64,000 nucleotides of DNA from an uncultured Clostridia bacterium (GCA_944380875.1 CALWJA010000038.1:17199-81198); one strand, 5' to 3'; positions 45,949-53,819 are shown, numbered from the stretch's first letter. Made by a program: numbers and translations. The notes: generated from the letters alone by a model not told the origin.

Positions 45949-46665
45949 TTACCTTCTTAATTTATCCTTGAGGTTTTCTAAAGCACCTTTGCTGGTAGCG
46001 GACAAATGTTCCCGCATCAGTATCTTAGCCTTTTTTGCATCTCTGCATTCCATAGCTTCCAATATTTCGCCATGATAAAAGGAGCCTTTTTCCACACCGA
46101 TTGTTTCTACGACTCGATCAAAATACTCTTTGAGAAAATCCCATATGACAGAATAGCATTTAATCAGCACCACATTTTTGGTCATCTGCGCTATATACTT
46201 ATGAAATTCCAAATCGTATTTAGAAAAAAGCTGAATATCGTTTCGGGCCTCCAGCATTTGTTTATAGTTCTCTCGTAAATGACGAAAATCTTCCTCTGTC
46301 CCCCGCTGAGTAGCCAAAGAGACGCTTTCCACTTCTACAATACCGCGAAATTCCATCATATCCCGAATGGTACTTTCTTCCGCGCTGTTAACATAAACGG
46401 AAAGCATTATATTATCGAACAGAGAAACGCCCTCCATATTACGGATGAAGCTTCCCCTGCCCTGACTGGTTTCAATAATATTGTAACTGGCGAGTTTCTT
46501 TAAGGCTTCTCGGATCGTAACCCTACTTACACCAAAAAGCTCTGTCAATTCCTTTTCAGAAGGAAGTTTATCCCCTGGTTTCCAGTTTCCCGAGGCAATC
46601 ATAGCTTTAATTTGTTCAAAAACCTCATCACTTACTTTTTTTCTCTCAATCGCCTGAATAGCCAT
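45949..46665 (-). CDS. GntR-family regulator, FadR/FCD subfamily
   Basis: A 238-residue repressor. The N-terminal winged helix has the signature KLPSEKELTELFGVSRVTIREALKKL split over residues 34-60, then GRGSFI. The C-terminal all-helical FCD domain (residues 80-230) binds a small carboxylic ligand; candidate metal-binding residues are in YDLEFHKYIAQM and FYHGEILEAM. GGAGGAGG precedes the ATG. It heads the GH31-transketolase operon and most likely controls it and itself; see the promoter and palindrome just upstream. Confidence 0.93.
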   Translation of the reverse strand: MAIQAIERKKVSDEVFEQIKAMIASGNWKPGDKLPSEKELTELFGVSRVTIREALKKLASYNIIETSQGRGSFIRNMEGVSLFDNIMLSVYVNSAEESTIRDMMEFRGIVEVESVSLATQRGTEEDFRHLRENYKQMLEARNDIQLFSKYDLEFHKYIAQMTKNVVLIKCYSVIWDFLKEYFDRVVETIGVEKGSFYHGEILEAMECRDAKKAKILMREHLSATSKGALENLKDKLRR

Positions 46666-46727
46666 AGAAAACCTCCTCCCTTTGATTTCAATATAGTATA
46701 ATTCTATTAAAGCATTCTATAAAAGCA

Positions 46728-46743
46728 TGTAACATGTCTTACA
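46728..46743. promoter_or_regulatory. Candidate GntR operator
   Basis: TGTAACATGTCTTACA has 5-base inverted arms TGTAA/TTACA around a 6-base centre. It lies just downstream of the predicted transcription start, where a FadR-type repressor would block its own operon. A related TGTnnnACA core is read on the minus strand as TTGTAAGACAT. Confidence 0.45.
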
Positions 46744-46755
46744 ACTGCTAGGTTA

Positions 46756-46784
46756 ATAATATTCTTTTTTCATCAGGATGTCAA
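46756..46784 (-). promoter_or_regulatory. Promoter of gntR-GH31-transketolase operon
   Basis: Minus strand: consensus -35 TTGACA (46779-46784), 17-base spacer, -10 TATTAT (46756-46761). Confidence 0.8.
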
Positions 46785-47000
46785 CCCATTTATAGAAAAA
46801 TTTAGATGAAATATCCTATATTTTCCTAATTATACAATATTTACCCCTTAATACAAGCGGCCTTTGCAGGCCATTAAATTTCCATACATAGAATTTGAAT
46901 TACAAAAGATTTTACCACTAATTAAAAATCTTCTCTTTGCACAACCTTTTGCAGATAATCCTTTTTACAGGATAGCAAAAATCCTCAATTTCGAGATTTT

Positions 47001-47041
47001 GGGCAGCTTCCTATAACATACCTTTTAGGAAGCCGCCGCCC
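47001..47041 (-). terminator. Hairpin after DUF4317 gene
   Basis: GGCTTCCTA and TAGGAAGC arms, with GGGC/GCCC at the base, start five bases past the stop. There is no immediate T-run. A second small hairpin with a short TTTTTGC tail follows at 46977-47000, so termination may be composite. Confidence 0.45.
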
Positions 47042-47045
47042 ACTA

Positions 47046-48176
47046 TCAGGTTATGTGCACACGGATTCCATTAACTTCCACGCCTTCATCCGCTCGGATC
47101 AAAATATACTTGCAACCATTGATAACACGGGTTTCCACAAGATCTCTCCGTTCCGGATTTACTTGAACCGTTACATCGGGTGTCCGCAGTTCTAAACGTT
47201 TAGGATCCACTACATTTCTGGGGGGAATCTCTGTATCCTTGCCAAACTCCTCGTTATACTTCTCTTCAAAAGAAACCATCTTTTCCTGTGACACTCCACA
47301 GGACTGCAAAATACTGCACACATCTCTTTTGGATATCGCCAAAGGCCCTTCTTCCTTATTTGCTTTATGTTCTTCTATTTTTTCACAAAGCTGCTCATGT
47401 ACAGTCTGAACCACATCATAACTGCAATCTTCTGCCAATGTTTCACTTAAAAGGGAATGAAAAGTTTCCTTCTGTTCTTCTGCCGGCATGGGGATTTCCG
47501 TATGAAAAACCCTATCCACAAATTCCCCATGGTTTTCCGCCGTGTTTTTTGTATAATAAAGCGCACCATAAATATTAGCACATCTGTCATCAAAAGCCGG
47601 AAACATAAACCCCAGTTCGGGAGGTGAAACCAACCAATCCGCTTTCTGGCTGCGAAACATATTTTCCGGCACATCATAACAAAGAGCCGGCTTTGTGGTC
47701 TTAACGGGGCAAATACTACACAATATATAGGAAAACACATCGGAAGACGCATCCTCCAGTTTTTCTCCGTCCTTTCCACGATAGGGAACATCATAGGTAT
47801 CATGGGATAGGAGAATCAAATACTGCCCCTCCAAAGATAACACTTCTATTATTTTTTCAAAAAAAGCCTGCACAGCGTCCTCATTATGAAGGGCAGAATT
47901 CTTCAACTCCATAAGAAGGCTATGTTCTTCGCTGTCGATCACCTGACGAGTTTCAAAAGAAATATCAATTAAATTCTTGCCCAAGGTCCCGGATAAGGTC
48001 TTTTTGAGCAGAGTTAAAATTTTTTCCGATTCTTCCTGAGGCGTAAGCGCCAAAGACTGGTTAAACTGGGACACAATCTCCCTGTTTTCTTTCACATAAC
48101 ACCCGCGTACACAGGTGATGTTACTCTTCTCCGGCCGGAAACGCCGGCGGATTTCCGCTACTTCTTTTTCGTTCAT
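47046..48176 (-). CDS. DUF4317 family protein
   Basis: A 376-residue soluble protein beginning MNEKEVAEIRRRFRPEKSNI, followed by the conserved stretch RGCYVKENREIVSQFNQSL. Both are typical of DUF4317, a family almost confined to Clostridia. No catalytic motif is recognisable, and the family has no established role. I use the ATG at 48176, which has AAAGGACGGAG upstream; the longer frame lacks conserved sequence. It is separated from the upstream operon by a terminator and has a possible TATACT -10 box at 48241-48246. Confidence 0.85.
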   Translation of the reverse strand: MNEKEVAEIRRRFRPEKSNITCVRGCYVKENREIVSQFNQSLALTPQEESEKILTLLKKTLSGTLGKNLIDISFETRQVIDSEEHSLLMELKNSALHNEDAVQAFFEKIIEVLSLEGQYLILLSHDTYDVPYRGKDGEKLEDASSDVFSYILCSICPVKTTKPALCYDVPENMFRSQKADWLVSPPELGFMFPAFDDRCANIYGALYYTKNTAENHGEFVDRVFHTEIPMPAEEQKETFHSLLSETLAEDCSYDVVQTVHEQLCEKIEEHKANKEEGPLAISKRDVCSILQSCGVSQEKMVSFEEKYNEEFGKDTEIPPRNVVDPKRLELRTPDVTVQVNPERRDLVETRVINGCKYILIRADEGVEVNGIRVHIT

Positions 48177-48329
48177 ATCGCTCCGTCCTTTTTCTGCATT
48201 ATGTATTTTCCAGCGTTTTATTGCTTTTTGCTGGATATTCAGTATACCACAGAAAACGGAACGCTTCATAGTCTTTTATGTAAAAGAAGCACTGGGATAA
48301 AAAGTCGAATGTGCTAAAACAGAAAAGAA

Positions 48330-48356
48330 CCCCCCATATTTATGACACGGAGGGGG
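48330..48356 (-). terminator. Terminator of the ABC/GH39 operon
   Basis: Minus strand: CCCCCT...GGGGGG stem around a 16-base loop, followed by TTCTTTTCTGTTTT. It starts 11 bases past the stop of the class II synthetase-like gene. Confidence 0.75.
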
Positions 48357-48366
48357 CCCTTCTGTA

Positions 48367-49278
48367 TCACAAATTGATAAATAGCATAAGCCGTTCCAAA
48401 CCTGCTCCGCTTATAAAACACCGCAGTTTACGAATTCCTGTCATCCTATTCATCCAATCCACAAAACCGCCATCGGCAATTTCTTTTTTCGTACCCTCTA
48501 TATTTCCGTAAATTTTGAAACTGATCCCTCTGTAATATCCGTTATCTTCTTTGGATTCTCCTACCGTAACAGGAATGCGAAGAACACCCCCGCTTAAAAA
48601 TTCTACCATACGGTTCCAAAAACCATTTTCATCTGGATAACCGCTCCTGCGATGAAGAACTACGGAACCGGCATCACCCAGCAGAGACTCATAAAACCGG
48701 AGATGACACAGAAGCATATCTTTTTCACAGGAATAGGATCCTGTATCCACCCCTTCGGATACAAGACCTAAAAGGCCGAAATGGGTAAGAGCACCTTTGG
48801 GTATATGGCTTTGTGCCCGGGTAACCTGTGCTGTAGCGCAAAAATGATGTGTTTCCTTAAGAGATATTTCACCATTTCGGATTCCCAGCGCAGCCAATAC
48901 CGCTAATACATTTGTGGGATCCGCCAAAACCTCCGCCCCCCGCACGGTACTCATAATTTTATTTTGATTTACACATCCAAACGCAGAGCTACTCCCAAAG
49001 GGAGCGAGGGGAGATAGTAAAGTGGGCGCGAAACCATGCTCGCGCCCCTTTTTCAACAATTCAGCCTGTAGTAAATGGTATGTAACAGGATCCACAGATG
49101 CAGGCTGTGTAAAACGGGTAGATGAAAAAGCCAACAAGAGGTCACGATCTGCAAGATTTTCTGCTCTTTTCCGAAATACTTCCAACATAAGAGAAGTAAA
49201 ATCTGTTCCGGAAAGAGCACACAGATATTCCGAAAGTTTCCTTTCGTCATCCGACATCCAAGACCTGCCTTTTTCCAT
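48367..49278 (-). CDS. Unknown protein resembling a class II aminoacyl-tRNA synthetase core (HisRS/HisZ-like)
   Basis: I do not recognise a named family. The 303-residue protein shows a layout like a class II synthetase catalytic domain: SPLAPFGSSSAFG near residue 89, VRGAEVLADPTNVLAVLAAL near 112-131 (compare the RPE-T segment of HisRS), TRAQSHIPKGALTHFGLLGL near 153-172 (motif 2-like, Arg then Phe), and ISGAGLERLMLF at the C-terminus (motif 3-like, GxGLERL). There is no tRNA anticodon-binding domain. It lies 34 bases after a glycosidase gene in a sugar/transport operon. The start could be the TTG at 49299; ATG at 49278 is my choice. Confidence 0.5.
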   Translation of the reverse strand: MEKGRSWMSDDERKLSEYLCALSGTDFTSLMLEVFRKRAENLADRDLLLAFSSTRFTQPASVDPVTYHLLQAELLKKGREHGFAPTLLSPLAPFGSSSAFGCVNQNKIMSTVRGAEVLADPTNVLAVLAALGIRNGEISLKETHHFCATAQVTRAQSHIPKGALTHFGLLGLVSEGVDTGSYSCEKDMLLCHLRFYESLLGDAGSVVLHRRSGYPDENGFWNRMVEFLSGGVLRIPVTVGESKEDNGYYRGISFKIYGNIEGTKKEIADGGFVDWMNRMTGIRKLRCFISGAGLERLMLFINL

Positions 49279-49312
49279 GGCCTCATAGTCCCCTTTCAAA
49301 AAGAAGGCTCTC

Positions 49313-50974
49313 TTACTTTAAGACAATATAGGAAACTGCATGAGCAGGCATAGAAAATGTCAGCGTTACCTTACCGTCCTTTACAGAAACAGCCGTATCC
49401 TCTGCAAATTTCTCCAAATTGTCACGCTGTTTAATTGCGTCATACTGCTCGCCTTCAGGGAACAAAGGCTCTCCCTGCCGCTTCCACTCCGCATAAGGAT
49501 TGGAATGCTCAGCATCAATCCTATAATGAGAGCATTGAACAATATCTTTACCGGTAAGCCCTTCTACTGTGAGAGTAACGGTATTTTTTTCGTTTTCATC
49601 CCGGTCATTATTGTGGCTGTAAATAAGGATCTGGGTTTCCCCTTCTTTTCCTTCCACAGCCAATCCGGAAATGTCCGTTTCCTCTCCTTCGCCTGTATAA
49701 GGCTTTCTTTCTCTCATATTCATGAACCGTTTTTCTACTTGTTCCATGCTTTCCGCACCGTCACTAAAGAATGCAAGCTTTGTATCTCCCAAAGTTCCAT
49801 ACACTTTAAACAGGTTAAAAACGGCTTTGTCAATACCCTGGGTTGTAAAGGTACGAGTGCCTTCAAAGCATCTCTCTCCCGGGAACATGAACGCCCATGC
49901 AAGCGGCCGTACCACCATATTGTATCTGCGGCAAAGCTGCTCAATTTTTTCATATGTGGATGCCACATATGTAGCATAATACTCCGTATTCCGGAAGATC
50001 ATGTTGGCGTTATCGTATACGCCTCCGGCCGCCCAACCATCCGGATCCGCTTCCGAAAGGATAACTTCCAGCCCCTGATACCCGCATTCACAGATGATAT
50101 CCAAGCCTAGCTTCGTGCGGTAAACCAGTCTTTCCACAGAGGGAACTGCCTTTTTTGCATGCATCTCAAAGGGAAAACCGCCGCCCTTAACGTGATAGGT
50201 AATGAAGTCCAGCCGGGTTCCTGCTTCTCCTGTACAGAAATTTACACCGGATTTACAGTGCATCAGGAAATCCCGCAGGAATTTACATACATACTCCCGC
50301 TCAAAATTGCCGGTTACCGCAGGGCCGGAAACACGAAGCTCGCTGCATACCTCATGCACAGCATGTTCCGTATAGTCATACAGCTTACAGTATTCAGAAA
50401 TGGTTCCATTCCAATAGAAAACATCCGGCTCGTTCCACAGCTCAAAATACCAGGTTTTCACTTCTTCCTCGCCGTAGCGCTCCAGAAGATGTGCAATCAG
50501 AGCCTTGATGAACCCATGCCACTTATCGTAATCTTTTGGGGGGCAAGTCCAACCCACTTCTTTATACTGGTTATACCGATCCCAGTTTCCTTCTTTGGGA
50601 AGGAGATATTTTTCATCTACCAATGCTTGGGGCATAAATCCCAGTTCCACAAAAGGCTTGTTGCCGGATTCAATATAGGAATCCATGATTTTATCGTAAT
50701 AGGTAAAATCATATACAGGATTGCCTTCCGGATCTTCCCAATAAATATTGGTAGATCCGAATTTATACGTTCCATGGCAATTTCCTGTGCAGAACATGAA
50801 ATGTGTACGGAAATAATACGGCGCATCCCCCAGGGCTGCAAATTTGCGAAGGAGTTCCTTCCCCTCCGGAATATATGTGTAATTGCACTCGTCATAGCCG
50901 ATCCATCTCCAAAGATGATCCTGGCTACCGCAATATTTGGATGCATCTACATGCACATTGACATTTCTGCTCAT
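49313..50974 (-). CDS. Glycoside hydrolase family 39-like enzyme (beta-xylosidase/iduronidase clan)
   Basis: A 553-residue retaining glycosidase without signal peptide. The TIM barrel carries the acid/base glutamate in WYFELWNEPDVFYW near residue 180 and the nucleophile glutamate in LEVILSEADPDGWAAGG near 307, then a C-terminal beta-sandwich from about residue 430. GH39 members cleave beta-xylosides, alpha-iduronides and related bonds; the substrate here is unknown. Cytoplasmic location fits uptake of oligosaccharides by a transporter. It follows the ABC ATPase genes by 19 bases. Confidence 0.85.
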   Translation of the reverse strand: MSRNVNVHVDASKYCGSQDHLWRWIGYDECNYTYIPEGKELLRKFAALGDAPYYFRTHFMFCTGNCHGTYKFGSTNIYWEDPEGNPVYDFTYYDKIMDSYIESGNKPFVELGFMPQALVDEKYLLPKEGNWDRYNQYKEVGWTCPPKDYDKWHGFIKALIAHLLERYGEEEVKTWYFELWNEPDVFYWNGTISEYCKLYDYTEHAVHEVCSELRVSGPAVTGNFEREYVCKFLRDFLMHCKSGVNFCTGEAGTRLDFITYHVKGGGFPFEMHAKKAVPSVERLVYRTKLGLDIICECGYQGLEVILSEADPDGWAAGGVYDNANMIFRNTEYYATYVASTYEKIEQLCRRYNMVVRPLAWAFMFPGERCFEGTRTFTTQGIDKAVFNLFKVYGTLGDTKLAFFSDGAESMEQVEKRFMNMRERKPYTGEGEETDISGLAVEGKEGETQILIYSHNNDRDENEKNTVTLTVEGLTGKDIVQCSHYRIDAEHSNPYAEWKRQGEPLFPEGEQYDAIKQRDNLEKFAEDTAVSVKDGKVTLTFSMPAHAVSYIVLK

Positions 50975-50993
50975 AGCAGCTTTCCTCCCTACA

Positions 50994-52043
50994 TTATGAC
51001 TTGCTGGAATTCTTTACTTTCAGCTCCCCAATACCCTCCAGCTTCAAATCTTCGATGCGATGGCATGCAGCAAAATGACCAGGAGTCAATTCACGCAGTT
51101 CGGGAACCTTCGTTTTGCATTCCTCACATGCGTACTTACACCGCGGATGGAAGCAGCAGCCAGAAGGAAGATTGGCAGCATTACCAACTTCGCCCGGCAG
51201 CATAATGCGGTTATTTTCTACAGTAGGATCCGCTACCGGAATAGCTGAAAGCAAAGCTTCTGTATAAGGATGCTTCGGGTGATAAAACAATTCCTCTGTT
51301 TCCGCCATTTCTACTACCCGGCCCAGATACATAACGCAGACACGATCCGAAACATGCTCCACTACGCTCAGGTTATGGGCAATAAACATATATGTCAGGT
51401 TATTTTCATCCTTCAGTTCCTTCAAAAGATTCAGTATCTGCGCCTGAATGGATACGTCCAAAGCAGATACTGCTTCATCTGCTACTACAAATTTAGGATC
51501 CATGACCAGCGCTCTGGCAATGCCGATACGCTGCCGCTGACCGCCGCTGAAAGCATGAGGATACCGGTTCAGATGTTTTACTTCCAAACCGACTTTGTTA
51601 ATCAAAGTTTTTACCCGTTCAGAAATTTCATCTTCCGTAAAACCGCCGCCCAGACGCATAGGCTCTGCCACAATATCAAAAATGGTCATTCTGGGATTCA
51701 GGGAAGTATACGGATTCTGAAAGATCATCTGCAAATACCGGCGCATCTTTCTAAGCTCTTTTTTATCCAGCGCTGTAAAATCCACTTCCTTATCATCAAA
51801 ATGGAATTTTACTTTACCGGCGGTAGGTTCAATAATCCGGAGAACCGTTCTGCCTAAAGTGGTTTTTCCGCATCCTGACTCTCCAACTACGCCCAGCACT
51901 TCATTCTTATAAACAGTGAGGTTTATATTGTCTACTGCCTTTACCTCACCAATCTTTTTCTTGCTGATACCAGCTTCGATAGGATAATATTTCTTCAGCC
52001 CCTCTATTTCCAGCAAAGGGACACGCTCCATATTCTCCGGCAT
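50994..52043 (-). CDS. Peptide/oligosaccharide ABC transporter ATP-binding protein, DppF/OppF type
   Basis: A 349-residue ABC ATPase. Walker A is GESGCGKTTLGR near residue 55, the signature AFSGGQRQRIGIARAL is near 168, and Walker B is FVVADEAVSALDVS. The C-terminal oligopeptide-transporter extension carries a cysteine cluster (CCFHPRCKYACEEC). Such ATPases work as a heterodimer with a DppD partner, here encoded immediately upstream with a TAATG overlap. The permease and binding-protein genes normally in the same operon are missing. Confidence 0.93.
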   Translation of the reverse strand: MPENMERVPLLEIEGLKKYYPIEAGISKKKIGEVKAVDNINLTVYKNEVLGVVGESGCGKTTLGRTVLRIIEPTAGKVKFHFDDKEVDFTALDKKELRKMRRYLQMIFQNPYTSLNPRMTIFDIVAEPMRLGGGFTEDEISERVKTLINKVGLEVKHLNRYPHAFSGGQRQRIGIARALVMDPKFVVADEAVSALDVSIQAQILNLLKELKDENNLTYMFIAHNLSVVEHVSDRVCVMYLGRVVEMAETEELFYHPKHPYTEALLSAIPVADPTVENNRIMLPGEVGNAANLPSGCCFHPRCKYACEECKTKVPELRELTPGHFAACHRIEDLKLEGIGELKVKNSSKS

Positions 52044-53056
52044 TACGCTTCACCTCCGTTTCGTTTTCCCTGGCAGTGGAAGCAACGGACAAAATGCCCT
52101 TCTTCTACTTCAAGGATCTGCGGCACACTCTTATCACATTCCTCTGTTCTTTCCGGGCAGCGGCTGCAGAATCCGCATTCATCCGGTGGATCCAGCGGAA
52201 CAGGAACGTTTCCTTCGATAGCATTCAAAGGTTTATCCGATTTCTGCCCCAAAACAGGCATGGAATTCAATAATCCACGGGTATATGGATGAATAGGATT
52301 TTTAAAGATCTGATACACAGAGCCCCATTCCACAACTCTTCCCAAATACATAACGGCAATTGTATCCGCCATTTCGGCAATAACGCCCATATCATGGGTA
52401 ATATAGATAATGGACATATGATATTCCTTCTGGAATTTTTTCATTAATGCCGTAATCTGCGCCTGCACAGTTACATCCAAGGCAGTGGTTGGTTCGTCGG
52501 CAATCAAAATTTTCGGACGATTTACCATTGCCAAAGCAATCATAGCCCTCTGACACTGGCCACCGGAAAGCTGATGAGGATAGGAATTAAATTTCTGTTC
52601 CGGATCCGGCATACCAACTTCTTCCAGCATTTCCATGCAAAGCTTTTTTGCCGCTTTTTTATCCTTTTTCTTCTGATGGACCATAACCGCTTCCATCATC
52701 TGGGCGCCGATTGTGTATACAGGCGCCAAACTTGCCATGGGCTCCTGGAAGATCATGGAAATGTCCTTTCCACGGATAGCACGCATCTGTTTGCTGTCCG
52801 GTCCGTAATTTACCAAATTTACTTCCTTTTCCCCGTCATCAAACAGGATTTCTCCCGCTAAAGTTTTACCGGGATTCTGGATAATACGCAGGATAGAACT
52901 GGCTGTAACACTTTTGCCGCAGCCGCTTTCTCCGATAATGCCAATGGTCTCGTCTCTGCGAAGATTGAAACTTACATCATCTACTGCCTTCAGCGTACCG
53001 TTATCCATATAGAAATAGGTTTTCAGATTTTTAACCTGCAAAATATAGTCTTCCAT
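52043..53056 (-). CDS. Peptide/oligosaccharide ABC transporter ATP-binding protein, DppD/OppD type
   Basis: A 337-residue ABC ATPase with Walker A GESGCGKSVTASS near residue 39, signature QLSGGQCQRAMIALAM near 155 and Walker B ILIADEPTTALDVT. The C-terminal cysteine-rich motif is CGFCSRCPERTEEC. The ATG at 53056 has GGAGGAGG upstream. Immediately before this ribosome site lies a broken lipoprotein stub rather than permease genes, so the pair looks orphaned. It could serve permeases encoded elsewhere. Confidence 0.93.
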   Translation of the reverse strand: MEDYILQVKNLKTYFYMDNGTLKAVDDVSFNLRRDETIGIIGESGCGKSVTASSILRIIQNPGKTLAGEILFDDGEKEVNLVNYGPDSKQMRAIRGKDISMIFQEPMASLAPVYTIGAQMMEAVMVHQKKKDKKAAKKLCMEMLEEVGMPDPEQKFNSYPHQLSGGQCQRAMIALAMVNRPKILIADEPTTALDVTVQAQITALMKKFQKEYHMSIIYITHDMGVIAEMADTIAVMYLGRVVEWGSVYQIFKNPIHPYTRGLLNSMPVLGQKSDKPLNAIEGNVPVPLDPPDECGFCSRCPERTEECDKSVPQILEVEEGHFVRCFHCQGKRNGGEA

Positions 53057-53074
53057 ATTTCCTCCTCCTATCAT

Positions 53075-53163
53075 TTATATGGATCCGCCGCATCCGACAG
53101 TACCCAGCATCAAACATGCTGCCAGAAAAGCGCTCAGCCATTTTTCCCTTTTCTGCTCTTCAT
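53075..53163 (-). pseudogene. Remnant of a solute-binding lipoprotein gene (signal peptide only)
   Basis: An ATG at 53163, eight bases after AAGGAAGG, begins MKSRKGK and then runs into a stop. The +1 frame continues in register as KWLSAFLAACLMLGTVGCGG, a perfect lipoprotein signal peptide with a GTVGC lipobox, and stops two codons later. One extra A in the AAAAA run would join the two frames. So this is the 5' end of an extracytoplasmic binding protein with a one-base frameshift. The mature domain is deleted up to the ribosome site of the ATPase gene. The missing DppB/DppC permease genes would have lain in the same deletion. Confidence 0.8.
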
Positions 53164-53499
53164 TTACAATACCTTCCTTTCGTTGATTCTTTTTAATGTA
53201 TCTCTTGTTATCAGCGTAGGCTGCAAGATCACTTTTTTATGAAGACTCTCCCCTTTATCTGTAGCCATATCCATCAAAGCGAAACATTCCGCAATCATTA
53301 TATTGGCATCCAGCGAATCGTATTTAATGAGTAAGCCTTCCGAAACCAGTTCGTTTATGACTTCCCGTATCCTTTGTCTGCCTACAGAAAGCTTTTCGCT
53401 TAATTTACGTTCGGACTCAATTTTTATCAATCGATCAGATTGCAATTGTTTAAATTCTTTTCTAAGGCTCTCAGCAATTTCCTTATTTTCCTGATTCAT
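53164..53499 (-). CDS. GntR-type regulator with most of its LacI-like effector domain deleted
   Basis: A 111-residue protein. Residues 1-65 form a GntR winged helix (IESERKLSEKLSVGRQRIREV, split at residues 28-47, then LVSEGLLIKY). Residues about 67-111 (FALMDMATDKGESLHKKVIL, then QPTLITRDTL) look like the last strand and helix of a LacI-type periplasmic-binding effector domain, whose end is typically P-x-L-I-x-R-x-S/T. About 230 residues of effector domain appear to be missing in frame. DNA binding may persist without ligand control. It is the first gene of the ABC/GH39 operon, directly abutting the lipoprotein stub. Confidence 0.7.
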   Translation of the reverse strand: MNQENKEIAESLRKEFKQLQSDRLIKIESERKLSEKLSVGRQRIREVINELVSEGLLIKYDSLDANIMIAECFALMDMATDKGESLHKKVILQPTLITRDTLKRINERKVL

Positions 53500-53670
53500 G
53501 CCCGGCCATCCTTCCTAATCCTTACTTTTGTCATTTCTTTTTATCAGCCGATCCATGACATAGACCTCGCACTGCTTTTTTCTAAAGCACACTCCTATTA
53601 GTTATCTGACAAGTGAAGATACTATATTAGAGATTTCCAACAATAATCTTCCCTTTCTCTCCGCTTATCT

Positions 53671-53774
53671 ATAGGTTATCGTTCTTTAGTCTTAAAATAA
53701 AAATTTCTCATTCCCAAAGGGAATGAGACATAACTCAAATAAAATGTAGAATTTTATGCTGAACGATAACCTAT
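53671..53774 (-). repeat. 104-bp inverted-repeat element, three-way-junction-like leader RNA or MITE
   Basis: Perfect 14-base terminal inverted repeats ATAGGTTATCGTTC and GAACGATAACCTAT enclose two further hairpins. Read as minus-strand RNA these are AUAAAAU/AUUUUAU with a 5-base loop (about 53739-53757) and CUCAUUCCC/GGGAAUGAG with a UUU loop (53707-53727). The predicted transcript starts about 11 bases before the element, so it would form the 5' end of the operon mRNA. I see no target-site duplication, so a MITE origin is only one possibility. Confidence 0.65.
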
Positions 53775-53790
53775 GATTTATGTTGTGTTT

Positions 53791-53819
53791 ACTATAGCAT
53801 CCATAAAACGATATGTCAA
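53791..53819 (-). promoter_or_regulatory. Strong promoter of the ABC/GH39 operon
   Basis: Minus strand: -35 TTGACA (53814-53819), 17-base spacer, -10 TATAGT (53791-53796). It is about 290 bases before the truncated regulator gene. Confidence 0.85.

Larger units (their letters stand above)
46666..47045. other. Intergenic region with gntR promoter and DUF4317 3' hairpins
   Basis: No gene seen. From left to right it holds the leader/operator region of the GntR gene (46728-46743), its promoter (46756-46784), AT-rich sequence, and two hairpins downstream of the DUF4317 gene: a small one at 46977-47000 and a larger one at 47001-47041 (AGCTTCCTA with TAGGAAGC). Confidence 0.7.

Noticed and set aside
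53530..53572. Short leader-peptide-like frame MDRLIKRNDKSKD before the truncated regulator
   Set aside because: The ribosome site is poor, there is no stalling motif and no associated terminator, so chance is the simplest explanation.
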